Positions 18,227 to 26,518 of a DNA stretch of 64,000 bases are shown in pieces. How positions within the stretch are numbered: the first letter of the stretch is position 1; every line of letters starts with the position of its first letter. Location: contig NZ_AJKS02000002.1 in assembly GCF_000265245.1 (NCBI RefSeq), positions 186,001 to 250,000 on the forward strand. Reading direction: 5' to 3'. The notes under the pieces were generated by a model that was not told the origin of the DNA, did no database searches, and saw nothing but the letters and a program-made list of their open reading frames with translations. Both the position numbers and the translations under genes were made by a program. This DNA is from Halomonas smyrnensis AAD6 (GTDB lineage Bacteria; Pseudomonadota; Gammaproteobacteria; Pseudomonadales; Halomonadaceae).

Positions 18227-19003
18227 CTAGCTGTCGGGTCCCGTGTGATTGACTACCCGCTTGGTAAATAACTCAGGACGCTTGGTCTGCCATTCCTTCA
18301 TCATCGCAATCGGTGATTGATGGTGCAGCGCCTTCTGCGGGATGTGGTGATTGTACAGCCAGGTGTAGCGTTTGAGCGTCTGCTCCAGGTCCTCGCCTGA
18401 GGTATAGCGCCGAGTCGCCAGCACATCGCTGATACGGCCGTTGAAGCGCTCCACCATGCCGTTTGTCTGCGGTCTTCCCGGCTTGATCAGACGGTGCTCG
18501 ATACCAAGGGCCTGGCACTCTTGGTCAAACGGGTGATTCCCGCTGGGCTTGCGCTCCCCCGCCCGCGTGAAGCGATCGGTGAATGACTTGCCGTTGTCGG
18601 TCAGTACCGTCTGGACCTGGAAGGGAGCCTTCTCCTCCACCCGCTTCATGAACGCCCGCGCATCCTTCGCGGACTGGCTGCGTCTCACCTCCAGATGGAC
18701 CCAGCGCGTGGCGCGATCGATGGCGACGTACAGGTAGCGTTTTTGCTCCTCATCGGGCATCCGGGGCAGGTGCTTGATGTCGATGTGCACGTAGCCCGGC
18801 TCATAATCTTTGAAGGGCTTGTGCCGGGGTTTCTCATCGTCGCCCGCGTCCCGTCTAGACAGCTCTGCCAGTGTCGGCACCTCGCGCCGCTTGAGCATGC
18901 GATGCAGACCAGAACGCGACAAGCCAGGATTGAGGAACTCACGCGCCACGACGAGCAGATCATCCAGGCCGAGGCGCAGGAATTCGCGCGCCGCGATCAG
19001 CAT
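18227..19003 (-). pseudogene. IS481 family transposase lacking its N-terminal HTH domain
   Basis: 258 residues remain of a family usually about 320-340 aa long. The DDE core is complete: YVHIDIKHLPRM, VLTDNGKSFTDRF, and QTNGMVERFNGRISDVL (catalytic D, D, E). It ends in the IS481 terminal sequence TGTCGGGTCCCGTGT near 18231. The about 85-residue N-terminal HTH region is missing because an IS30 remnant abuts at about 19030. Confidence 0.85.
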
Positions 19004-19039
19004 CTTCCTAGTTCGGAAGTGAGCGTGGCCAGCAGGTTG

Positions 19040-19833
19040 TGACGCGTGTGCGGTCGGTCCTGGACATCGTCACGGTACCGCCAGCGCCGGATGGTCGAGA
19101 CGGCGACGCTACAGTGGTCCCCTGCTCAAATCTCGGGCTGGCTCAAACTCCGCTTTCCGGGAGTCCGGCGGATGCAGGTATCGCACGAAACGATCTACCG
19201 CAGCCTGTACATCCAAGCACACGGTGTGCTGAAGAAAGAGCTGATACAGCATTTGCGCTCTAAGCGCATGATGCGGCGTTCCAAGCATGCTACGAGCCAA
19301 CCGCGCGGGCAGATCAAGGATGCACTCTCTATCCGCGAGCGTCCTCCGGAGGCGGAGGATCGGGCGATTCCAGGACACTAGGAAGGTGACTTAATCACCG
19401 GTGCCAGAAACTCGCATATCGCGACCCTGGTCGAACGCCACTCTCGTTTCACTATGTTGGTTCAAGTAGATGGCAAGGATACGGCCAGTGTGATCGCAGG
19501 CTTGGTGAGAGAGGCCCAATGCCTGCCGGCTGCACTGAAGGGGTCCCTAACATGGGATCGGGGCACAGAGCTGGCGGCACATAAAGACTTCACTGTTGCG
19601 ACCGATATCCAAGTCTATTTTTGCGATCCCCAGAGCCCATGGCAGCGGGGGACCAACGAGAATACCAACCGCCTGCTGAGGCAGTACTACCCAAAGGGGT
19701 GGATTTATCCACGTTCACTCAACAAGACCTTGATCAGGTGGCCATGCGGCTGAACGAGCGCCCCAGAAAGACGCTGAAGTGCAAGACACCTGCGGAGGTC
19801 TTATCAACCACTGTTGCATTGACCGGTTGAGTG
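19040..19833 (+). pseudogene. IS30 family transposase remnant, 5'-truncated, nonsense and frameshifted
   Basis: It reads from LQWSPAQISGWLKLRFPG ... VSHETIYRSLYIQAHG to PEAEDRAIPGH. A TAG follows at 19379-19381 where the family has Trp (GHWEGDL). The frame continues EGDLITGARNSHIATLVERHS ... CDPQSPWQRGTNENTNRLLRQYYPKG, then shifts frame at about 19695 and ends LNERPRKTLKCKTPAEVL. The N-terminal about 100 residues are absent. It is inserted in an IS3 orfA. It differs in sequence from the intact IS30 at 47623. Confidence 0.88.
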
Positions 19834-20135
19834 CAAGATGTCCCGTTCTTCTGATACGCGCTTCAGCTCGGCCTTCAAGCGCCGGTTCTCCGCCTGGAGA
19901 TCCGCGTCCTGTTGCCGCTGTTCCGCAGGTTTGGCGTAGCGCTTCATCCATTGATAGAGACTGTAGCCGGATACCCCCAGTCGGGCGGCCATCTCCGTGA
20001 CGGGATGACCGCGTTCCGTCACCTGCTTGACGGCTTCGATCTTGAATTCTTCGCTATATCGCTGGCGGCTCATGGGACCTCCTTGGTGCCTTCAGTATAA
20101 GGCCTGGAGGTGTCTACGAAACCCGGGGCGATTCA
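19834..20135 (-). pseudogene. IS3 family OrfA, 3' end removed by IS30
   Basis: Starts at 20073 (MSRQRYSEEFKIEAVKQVTERGHPVTEMAARLG) with the HTH and leucine-zipper region of IS3 OrfA. It is cut after SEERDIL, where the IS30 end begins. The terminal inverted repeat TGAATCGCCCCGGGTTTCG (complement) closes the element at 20135. OrfB is absent. Confidence 0.85.
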
Positions 20136-20142
20136 AAACAGT

Positions 20143-20166
20143 GTCAGGCCAAGAAGGCGGCCTGAC
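20143..20166. repeat. Inverted repeat GTCAGGCC / GGCCTGAC
   Basis: Perfect 8-base arms with an 8-base loop just outside the IS3 end. No T-run follows on either strand, so it is not a convincing terminator; possibly residual IS-end sequence. Confidence 0.45.
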
Positions 20167-20215
20167 TTAAACCAACGAGCCTCCGAGAAAAATGGGATGG
20201 TTCAATAAGGGCCGA

Positions 20216-20326
20216 ATTGTTCAGCGGTTTTCTTTGGCTGGCTTTATCTATCGTGCCCAACACGATCCAGACTATTTATTATGGACTTGGAAGCTCTTTA
20301 ACCGAATCCACCATAGAAGGAGATAG
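20216..20326 (+). pseudogene. Possible C-terminal remnant of an unknown gene before galE
   Basis: The frame ending at TAG 20324-20326 reads FSLAGFIYRAQHDPDYLL followed by WTWKLFNRIHHRRR, protein-like in composition (aromatic, basic end). It ends 3 bases before the galE start, as expected for a gene immediately upstream in the same operon. The 5' part is missing. I do not recognise the family. Confidence 0.35.
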
Positions 20327-20329
20327 TTG

Positions 20330-21349
20330 ATGTCGATTCTGGTAACAGGAGGAGCTGGCTATATTGGTTCGCATATGGTTCTTTCACTTTTGGAGCATGG
20401 TCACAACGTGATCGTACTTGACAATTTATCCAATGCCTCGTCGGAATCACTTCGGCGTGTTGAACAAATGTCGGGGCGTCAGGTAATTCTTGTGAAAGGG
20501 GATATCCGTGATCGCCCGCTGCTTGATAACCTCTTTAGCGCCCACGACATCAGTGATGTCTTGCACTTTGCAGGTCTCAAGGCTGTTGGACAGAGTGTCG
20601 AGCATCCGCTACGTTACTTTGACAACAATGTCAGTGGCACCCTTACCCTTTGCCAGGCTATGGAGGCTGCCGGTATCAGGCGGCTGGTATTCAGCTCTTC
20701 AGCCACCGTGTATGGCGAGGTAGCAACAATGCCCATCCACGAGGCATTGCCTACCGGAAGCCCAACCAATCCCTACGGCCGATCCAAGCTGATAGTAGAA
20801 GAGGTATTGCAGGATCTGGCCAAAGCAGACGCGCGTTGGTCTATTGCGCTGCTTCGGTACTTCAACCCTGTAGGAGCCCACGAGAGTGGCTTAATTGGAG
20901 AAGACCCCAACGATATCCCCAACAATCTGGTGCCGTTCGTGTCTCAGGTTGCGGTCGGTCGTCGTGACGTACTTTACGTTTTTGGTGATGACTATGCGAC
21001 ACCGGATGGTACCGGTGTTCGCGACTACATCCATGTGAGTGATTTGGTGGAAGGCCATCTCTGCGCCATGCAGGCTATTGCCCGCCAGTCTGGTGTCAAC
21101 ATCTGGAACCTAGGCACGGGGCAAGGATATTCGGTCTTCGAAATTGTCAACGCGTTTGAAGCGGCTTCAGGCCGAGAGGTTCCTTATCGTATCGCCCCGC
21201 GCCGGGAAGGAGATATTGCCGAATGCTGGGCGGATCCGGCCAAAGCCGAACGCGAGTTGGGCTGGACAGCTAAGAGACGCCTTGATGTCATGATGCAAGA
21301 TACATGGCGATGGCAGGTAAATAACCCTGAAGGCTACTCACCAGCATAG
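20330..21349 (+). CDS. galE: UDP-glucose 4-epimerase GalE
   Basis: 339 aa extended SDR enzyme that interconverts UDP-glucose and UDP-galactose (or the N-acetyl forms). The NAD site TGGAGYIGSH is at residues 6-15. The catalytic Ser cluster (SSSATVYG) and YxxxK (NPYGRSK) follow at about 122-152, and the C-terminal substrate region includes YRIAPRREGDIAECWADP. ATG 20330 has AAGGAG 7 bases upstream; an in-frame TTG precedes it. It is the only intact sugar-nucleotide gene left in the IS-riddled zone. Confidence 0.95.
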   Translation: MSILVTGGAGYIGSHMVLSLLEHGHNVIVLDNLSNASSESLRRVEQMSGRQVILVKGDIRDRPLLDNLFSAHDISDVLHFAGLKAVGQSVEHPLRYFDNNVSGTLTLCQAMEAAGIRRLVFSSSATVYGEVATMPIHEALPTGSPTNPYGRSKLIVEEVLQDLAKADARWSIALLRYFNPVGAHESGLIGEDPNDIPNNLVPFVSQVAVGRRDVLYVFGDDYATPDGTGVRDYIHVSDLVEGHLCAMQAIARQSGVNIWNLGTGQGYSVFEIVNAFEAASGREVPYRIAPRREGDIAECWADPAKAERELGWTAKRRLDVMMQDTWRWQVNNPEGYSPA

Positions 21350-21435
21350 TCTGTCAGTGTCACTTGTTGTTCGATAGGGCCCTCTTATCAGTAGCTGGTT
21401 TATAAATCAGCATCTTAACAGTATGTATGAACCAG

Positions 21436-21465
21436 CAGCCCGGCCTTGTGCCGGGCTGTTTCGTT
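21436..21465 (+). terminator. galE terminator
   Basis: CAGCCCGGC - CTTGT - GCCGGGCTG (9-bp perfect stem, 21436-21458) followed by TTTCGTT. It lies 87 bases after galE and just before the convergent recombinase stop. Confidence 0.9.
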
Positions 21466-21472
21466 ATGGGGC

Positions 21473-22468
21473 TCAATCCTCCAGGGAAAAGAAGTCCCCG
21501 GCATTGTCTTCGAAGGCATCGGCAATCCGAATGTAGCGCTCGAAGGTCCTCTGGTCGCGGTGTCCGCTCACTCGTTTGATCTGAAGGTCACTCTTGCCAC
21601 GGAGATGCGCTTCGGTAATGAACCCTGCTCGGAAGCTATGCGGCGTGTACCCCTCCGAGATCAGATCGGCCTTCTCCATGGCTTGCTTCATTCGGACATA
21701 AACGTTGCCGGCCGACATACGGCCGGCCCCAAGGCTTCCCTTGCAGCTAATGCCCCGAAAGATTGCCCCACGAGTGATGCCGGAGGCGGCGAGCCAGTTT
21801 TCGAGCATCGCGACGGGGCAGTAGGACGTGTTCGCGGGGGCTCGCGGGATGCTCTTGGTCTCGACGCGCCCCGTGTGATTGGTTTTGCTGTGATGCAGCG
21901 TAATGGTGACACCCTGAGGCAACCATTGCAGGTCCTCGACGGCGATCACCACGATTTCACTGCGTCGGAAGGCGCCATAGAAGCTCAGTAGGAATAGGGC
22001 GCTATCCCGCAACCCATGCAGTGACTCACTACCAACGGCTTCCAGCAGGCGATGCAGCTCCTTGAGACGCAGGGCAGGGGCAGACGCCTGTCGCATGTCG
22101 CGACTCTTCTTGATGCCGCGCAAGACACTGCGCACCGCCATGGTTTTGACGGGCGAGGGGAGGTTCATATATCGGTGCCACATGTGCAGTGAATTGGCAT
22201 ATCGCTCCAGTGTGGCGGGCTTCTTGCCCAGGGCATTCTGTGCGGACAAGTAATTGGCGATATCGGTGTCCGTGGCAGGCAGGGGGCCACCGGCTTTCTG
22301 ATAGATGCGGATATCGGCCCGCATGGCGCGTACGCTGTTGGCCGAAACGCTCTGGGTAAGCAGGCGCCGGGCCTCGCGGGAGAGTCCTTCGTGGCTGACG
22401 GAGAGCCCCGAGCGGGCGGAATGCCGTGTCGAGGCAGTAAGATGTCGAGGTTTTCGTTTGAACGACAT
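21473..22468 (-). CDS. Tyrosine recombinase (331 aa) of the second mobile region
   Basis: The N-terminal SAM-like core-binding domain (SANSVRAMRADIRIYQKAGGP ... LERYANSLHMWHRYMN) is followed by the catalytic domain with Arg in FYGAFRRSEIVV, HSFRAGF, GHRDQRT and Tyr in FERYIRIAD. There is no arm-binding domain, so it is XerC/D-like or transposon-type, not a P4-type integrase. It ends 8 bases after the galE terminator. It may mark the left edge of the element that carries the helicase operon and the large recombinases. Confidence 0.92.
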   Translation of the reverse strand: MSFKRKPRHLTASTRHSARSGLSVSHEGLSREARRLLTQSVSANSVRAMRADIRIYQKAGGPLPATDTDIANYLSAQNALGKKPATLERYANSLHMWHRYMNLPSPVKTMAVRSVLRGIKKSRDMRQASAPALRLKELHRLLEAVGSESLHGLRDSALFLLSFYGAFRRSEIVVIAVEDLQWLPQGVTITLHHSKTNHTGRVETKSIPRAPANTSYCPVAMLENWLAASGITRGAIFRGISCKGSLGAGRMSAGNVYVRMKQAMEKADLISEGYTPHSFRAGFITEAHLRGKSDLQIKRVSGHRDQRTFERYIRIADAFEDNAGDFFSLED

Positions 22469-22553
22469 AACGATGCACCCTGGAATAATAAGGCCGCGTC
22501 AGAGAGGCAAAAGCGTCCTGTCACTGGCCGTACGACGTGAGTGTCATGCCCAA

Positions 22554-22598
22554 CCTCATTCCGGCACCGCCACATGCGACGTGGAGTCGGCAATGAGG
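22554..22598. repeat. Long imperfect hairpin between the recombinase and helicase genes
   Basis: CCTCATT (22554-22560) pairs with AATGAGG (22592-22598). Inside, the CCG..CC.CCAC side is partly complementary to GTGG.G.CGG. Neither strand has a following T-run. A recombination site for the neighbouring recombinase or an mRNA structure are both possible. Confidence 0.45.
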
Positions 22599-22645
22599 TC
22601 CTGGACGCGACGTGGTCGACGATGAGCCGTCACCGGATTGGCGGG

Positions 22646-24172
22646 TTAGGGCGCTAGCCGCAAGGCCACCAGGCGTTCAAAGAAGGCTCGCGAGAAGGCC
22701 ACATCGGGATCCAGGTGCTCGGCACTGCCTGCGACGTCCAAGGTAACCTCTGTCGATGGCTCACCTGCCTGGCCGGCTTTGGTCGCCTTCGCGCTGTCAG
22801 CGGGCGGTGCCGCATCCTGTGGTGTCAGCGGTGGTGTTGTCGCCTCATGGTCCGAAGGGGTGGCCGGGTCTGACGCCGTCTCCGGCATCGGAAAGGAGAC
22901 CGTGGCCAGATCCTCGGGCAGGTCTTCCGCGATCCGTCGGGCATAGTGCCGCAGGTGCGGCTCATTGAGGGCATAGAGGAAACACTCGGCATCATCATCA
23001 CCCTCGCGGCGGATGATCCGCCCCAGCACTTGCCGAAAATGCTGCTCGGTACGGATCTGGCTCAGGTAGCAGCACACGCGCAGCCGGGGGATGTCGACGC
23101 CCTCGCTGACCATGCCGACTGAGACGATCCACTGGGTGCTGTCATCGCCGAAGGCATGTAGACGGGCATGGGCATTAGCCGCCTTGCTGGTGACCAGGCA
23201 CACCGATTGGTGCCGATCCTCCAGCGCCTCGGCAATCGTTTCGGCATGCAGGATGTCGGACGCGACCACCAGGCCGGCGGCGTCCCGGTCCCGCTGACGC
23301 AGCTTGGCCAGCTGCTCGCAGCCCTGGTCCAGCAGGTGTCGCATCGGTGCCTCATGGCGCAAGAGGCTGCTGTAGTGCATCGCAGGGTGCCGGAGGAGGT
23401 GAGGAATACTGGCAAACCGTCGGGTTTCTCGCCGTCCGCTGCGGGGGTGATGGCGAGTGAGGCGGATCGAACGATTGTCGATCAGCTGAAAGTGGGGATG
23501 GCGACAAATACCATCTTGGATTGCTTCGGTGAGGGTGTAGACGAAATCCGGCTGTAGTTGCTTCGGTGAGGTGGAGGCGGCATCACTGCCGCACGTATCG
23601 TCCTCGGCCGGCGCCTCCAGGTAGCGCAGCAGCGGCAGGCAGCTGCCATCGGTGCGCCACGGTGTCCCCGAGAGTGCCAGGGTGTAGTGCACCTGGCGCT
23701 CCAGCGCCATCAGGGCCAGGCCCCACTGGTTGGCACTGTCGGGTGCATCTGTTTGTCCCGCGGCATGATGGCTTTCGTCCCAGATCAGCAGCACGCGCTT
23801 GTGCTGACACAGCTGCTGCAGTTCCGTGAGACGGTGATGCAGCGCATGGTAGGTCAAGGCCACGCCACCGGTGCCCAGGCGTCCGTTCATGCTGAGCCCA
23901 GTGACCTGCTCCAGTGTGGCCCGAGCGCGTTCAACCACCGCGGTGGTGGGCCCCAGGTAAACCACCAGCTCGACCCCACTGTTTTGCAAGAGCTCATCGG
24001 CCAGTACCGCCGCCATCAACATCTTGCCGGCGCCGGGTGTCGCCTGACACAGGAAATGTGGATGGGCATCCGACAGCGTTTGCAGTGCCTGCTCGATACA
24101 GCGGGCCTGCCAGGGGCGCAGTGCCGGGCAGTCGATCGACGCCATCAAGCGATTGGTGTGGCGGATGTTCAT
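22646..24172 (-). CDS. Superfamily 2 DEAD/DEAH-type helicase with unusual Walker A
   Basis: 508 aa. Q-motif-like LRPWQARCIEQAL; motif I ATPGAGKM (about residues 44-51), where the usual Thr/Ser after Lys is Met; motif II LLIWDESHH; motif III LALSGTPWR. The second RecA domain has SVGMVSEGVDIPRLRV and motif VI RQVLGRIIRR. The C-terminal about 90 residues are Pro/Ala/Thr-rich. It resembles the ResIII/UvrB-type helicases of mobile and defence loci. It is the last gene of a three-gene operon, overlapping the previous gene by ATGA. Confidence 0.85.
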   Translation of the reverse strand: MNIRHTNRLMASIDCPALRPWQARCIEQALQTLSDAHPHFLCQATPGAGKMLMAAVLADELLQNSGVELVVYLGPTTAVVERARATLEQVTGLSMNGRLGTGGVALTYHALHHRLTELQQLCQHKRVLLIWDESHHAAGQTDAPDSANQWGLALMALERQVHYTLALSGTPWRTDGSCLPLLRYLEAPAEDDTCGSDAASTSPKQLQPDFVYTLTEAIQDGICRHPHFQLIDNRSIRLTRHHPRSGRRETRRFASIPHLLRHPAMHYSSLLRHEAPMRHLLDQGCEQLAKLRQRDRDAAGLVVASDILHAETIAEALEDRHQSVCLVTSKAANAHARLHAFGDDSTQWIVSVGMVSEGVDIPRLRVCCYLSQIRTEQHFRQVLGRIIRREGDDDAECFLYALNEPHLRHYARRIAEDLPEDLATVSFPMPETASDPATPSDHEATTPPLTPQDAAPPADSAKATKAGQAGEPSTEVTLDVAGSAEHLDPDVAFSRAFFERLVALRLAP

Positions 24173-24807
24173 GATGCTGCCTCCTCTCCAAGCTGCTTGC
24201 GCAGGGTGATGACGGCATCCAGCGCCCCTTTGGCTTCGCTGCCGCGTTGGCAGGCGGCTTCATGCAGCGGCTGGATCAAGGCCTGCTGGTCCGGATACTG
24301 CGACAGGATGTGAGCGTAGTGGCTGGCTTCCCCCAGTGCCGCTTGCATGTCGAGCTTGAGGCGATGGCATTCTTGAGACAGAAACTCGGCAAAGTCGCGG
24401 GAAGTCTCCTTTGCATTCGAGGCCGGGGAGCATGAACGTGCGGTGGCGGTTGAGGACGCCTCAGTACTGTGAAGAGTCGACAGGGGAGGCGCTTCGGGAG
24501 AAGGGAAGCAATCCTCCGGCAGGTCGAGGATCTGGAAGATAGGGCGATGCTTTCCCTGAACCCCGACACGCTGCGTCAGGCCTTGTCGCGTCAACGACCG
24601 GAGTCGATCGCGAACCTTGAGATAGACGGTTTTGCTGTCCGCGCCGTCGAGGTCGGGGTGCTGGAGCAATTCGTCACGCAACTCGCAGGCGGTGATGGGC
24701 GTGCCGGACTGCGCATACTGGGCCAGCAGGGCGTTGAGATGGTCGGCAATCATGCCGGAGAACGTATGGGAGCTGTGCGGAGGGAGAGAGGTATGGGGTG
24801 CGTTCAT
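24169..24807 (-). CDS. Hypothetical protein, middle gene of helicase operon
   Basis: 212 aa. The N-terminal part is a winged-helix-like region (MIADHLNALLAQYAQSG, ELRDELLQHPDLDGADSKTVYLKVRDRLRSLTRQGL). A low-complexity linker and a helical C-terminus (SQECHRLKLDMQAALGEASHY) follow. Family not recognised. GGGAGG precedes ATG 24807; the open frame continues nearly 200 codons upstream but crosses the structured leader and is not coding. Both ends overlap neighbours by ATGA, so translation is coupled. Likely a DNA-binding partner of the helicase. Confidence 0.75.
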   Translation of the reverse strand: MNAPHTSLPPHSSHTFSGMIADHLNALLAQYAQSGTPITACELRDELLQHPDLDGADSKTVYLKVRDRLRSLTRQGLTQRVGVQGKHRPIFQILDLPEDCFPSPEAPPLSTLHSTEASSTATARSCSPASNAKETSRDFAEFLSQECHRLKLDMQAALGEASHYAHILSQYPDQQALIQPLHEAACQRGSEAKGALDAVITLRKQLGEEAAS

Positions 24808-25010
24808 GATTCGACCTCCCAGGGGGCATCGGTGCCCTCGAGGTCGGCCGCACGTGCCAGGGCGGCTGCCTTGCGCATATGCGCATGGTATCGGCGGTAG
24901 CGAACTCGCTCGCTGCTGTTGGAAGCCAAGGCCGACATGGCCATGGCGCGATGGGCGGCAGCACGCGCACGGCGATCGCTGCGATGGGGGGATGGAGACA
25001 GATGAATCAT
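24804..25010 (-). CDS. Small basic protein, first gene of helicase operon
   Basis: 68 aa, rich in Arg, Ala and His (MIHLSPSPHRSDRRARAAAH ... RYRRYHAHMRKAAALARAADL). Family not recognised. AAGGAG lies 8 bases before ATG 25010, and its stop overlaps the next start. It directly follows the structured leader, so its expression is the likely target of the RNA control described there, much as small early genes lie behind the P4 immunity leader. Confidence 0.65.
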   Translation of the reverse strand: MIHLSPSPHRSDRRARAAAHRAMAMSALASNSSERVRYRRYHAHMRKAAALARAADLEGTDAPWEVES

Positions 25011-25042
25011 GGGTAGGGCTCCTTTGTGTTGGGAGCCACCCC

Positions 25043-25243
25043 CGCTGTCGCCAATGCAGTGATGGGGGCGGCCGCACGCGGGTTGGCGAACCGGCCACAA
25101 AGAAACCGGCAGACCCGAAGGTCTCCCGCGCACGACCGCCATAGACACATGACAGACACAAAAAAAGCGCCAGCCATGGCAAGGGCGCTTGTGCGCCTTT
25201 GTGTATTCGGGTCGCCAAACCCGGCCGAGCATTTTGGCTCGGC
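25043..25243 (-). ncRNA. Structured leader with early terminated RNA and three complementary TTGGCGA/TCGCCAA elements (P4 immunity-like)
   Basis: In transcript order: hairpin GCCGAGC/GCTCGGC (25223-25242); hairpin CGGGT/ACCCG (25207-25222) with TTGGCGA in its loop (25211-25217); an intrinsic terminator AAGCGCC/GGCGCTT plus seven T (25160-25190); hairpin AGACC-UUCG-GGTCT (25111-25124); TCGCCAA (25083-25089) within an extended complement of the first loop; and CTG/CAG hairpin with TTGGCGA again (25048-25054). The middle element can pair with either flanking one, the seqA/seqB/seqC logic of phage P4 CI RNA. The sequence facts are direct; immunity function is inference. Confidence 0.6.
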
Positions 25244-25248
25244 AGATT

Positions 25249-25277
25249 TAAATTAGCAGAACGCCTGTCTGGCGTAA
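25249..25277 (-). promoter_or_regulatory. Promoter of the helicase-operon leader
   Basis: On the minus strand TTTACG (25272-25277), a 17-base spacer and TAATTT (25249-25254). Start of transcription would fall near 25242, exactly at the first leader hairpin, giving an RNA of about 80 nt if it ends at the terminator at 25160. Confidence 0.6.
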
Positions 25278-25614
25278 ACCTTTGCCAACATCCTGAAACG
25301 GCGGAGGACTCGAGGCGCGGAAAGCCGTATCGAGTCGGAAGACATCTCGAGCTATTGAGAGAAGAGGGGAGCGGGAGCATGGCTGAGCCGACTCAGGTGG
25401 CAGTCCCGACACTCCACGCCAGTTATTTGTTCGTGGTTGTGGAGATAGCGGGCTTCGCCCTTAGTCTTTCATGCGGATGTTCGGCCGTGGACAGGGGGAA
25501 GTGCTACAGCGGGTGGATTTGCCAAGGACGGCGGACACATGGATACCGCCCTTGGCAGGGGATGCCGAGGAGGCTTTTCTGGATAGCGTTATTACCCCCT
25601 CAAGCACAGGGCCG
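25278..25614. other. Non-coding stretch upstream of the leader promoter
   Basis: I see no supported gene. Open frames here lack ribosome sites and protein-like composition. GC content falls compared with the core. Confidence 0.4.
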
Positions 25615-26019
25615 TTACAGATTGACCCTGCCTTCATCCCCGATGACCACCGGGCGCAGCATGTTGACGTGCAGCCACACCTCGCGCAGTTCGGTGAGGC
25701 CTCCTTGGGCAATGACGTCCAGCGGTGACCGGCCATTGAAGCTGTCGTTGTGGTTGGCCATCGACATGAAGCCGTACACGTCCGACGGGGCGTCGAAGAT
25801 CAATTGCAACGCGGCATGGATGTTGAGTAGGTAGCTGATCCGGGTCAGCTGGTCGTCATCCAAGTTGACCTGCCATTCGGGCTCACAGCGCTTGGCAGGC
25901 GAATAGGTATCCGGGGAGACACGCAGGATCGCAGTGCCCTGCTCGTTGTTGGCGCCCCACTTCCCCAAGAGCCTGACGGCTGTCTGTAGTCCCGTGGTGG
26001 TATGGTGCTTGTTCGTCAT
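25615..26019 (-). CDS. Probable MbcA/ParS/Xre-type antitoxin (DUF2384-like)
   Basis: 134 aa. The C-terminal half (MANHNDSFNGRSPLDVIAQGGLTELREVWLHV) resembles the toxin-binding domain of Xre/ParS/MbcA antitoxins, with the NGRSPLDVI signature. The N-terminal half is helical (LTRISYLLNIHAALQLIF). Such antitoxins normally pair with a RES-domain NAD-targeting toxin encoded next to them. No RES protein is recognisable here, so it is an orphan or has another partner. The start follows a purine-rich GGGGGAT. Confidence 0.65.
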   Translation of the reverse strand: MTNKHHTTTGLQTAVRLLGKWGANNEQGTAILRVSPDTYSPAKRCEPEWQVNLDDDQLTRISYLLNIHAALQLIFDAPSDVYGFMSMANHNDSFNGRSPLDVIAQGGLTELREVWLHVNMLRPVVIGDEGRVNL

Positions 26020-26518
26020 CGCTATCTATCCCCCTACACGGCTGTTTATCCTCCAACCTTGGCACCGCCCCGGGCCTCATGGGGGTCGGTTGCCGTGGTC
26101 TCGAGACACCCGCGGGAGTCAGTGTCCGCTCCCGTGTATGGCTTGCGCGCATCAAGCTCCAGTGTCTTACGCCCTGGAAAGCGCTTCGCGGATGCCGTCG
26201 CCAAGCGACTAGCTCGTCAACGCGAATGGTGAGAGCAGGCCGCGGCCGCGTCTCTGGCCTATGGGGTGAGGCTATCGCCGGCGGTGGCGACATCGCGCTC
26301 TCACCCCCGTCGATGCAGGATGCTTTAAGGCTCCCATCCTACCGCGTTTCATCGGCACCGTGTCGGTTCCCGATGGGTGGCCAGTTCTGGCATCGCTACC
26401 TGTGGGAGGATAGTCTGATCTCCAGTGTGTCCATCCTGCGGTGGTCGTGATCTAGCGCGGTCAAGGCCGTGCGACAGGGCAGGCCACCCTATCCACCCAG
26501 CCGAGCGAAGAGGGCTGT
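26020..26518. other. About 500 bp without a supported gene
   Basis: Several frames are open on both strands because of high GC, but none has a ribosome site and protein-like content. No convincing hairpins or repeats noticed. Confidence 0.4.

Noticed and set aside
23570..23582. GCCGCCTCCACC on the minus strand resembles the 3' end of ssrA (possible right attachment site).
   Set aside because: Only about 12 bases match, it lies inside the helicase coding sequence, and the T-arm part is absent.
24169..25380. A 403-codon minus frame including the 212-aa protein.
   Set aside because: The upstream 190 codons run through the structured leader and promoter; a ribosome site and protein-like sequence begin at 24807.
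26079..26450. A 123-codon plus frame in the cargo zone.
   Set aside because: No ribosome site, overlapping alternatives on both strands of equal length, and no recognisable motif.
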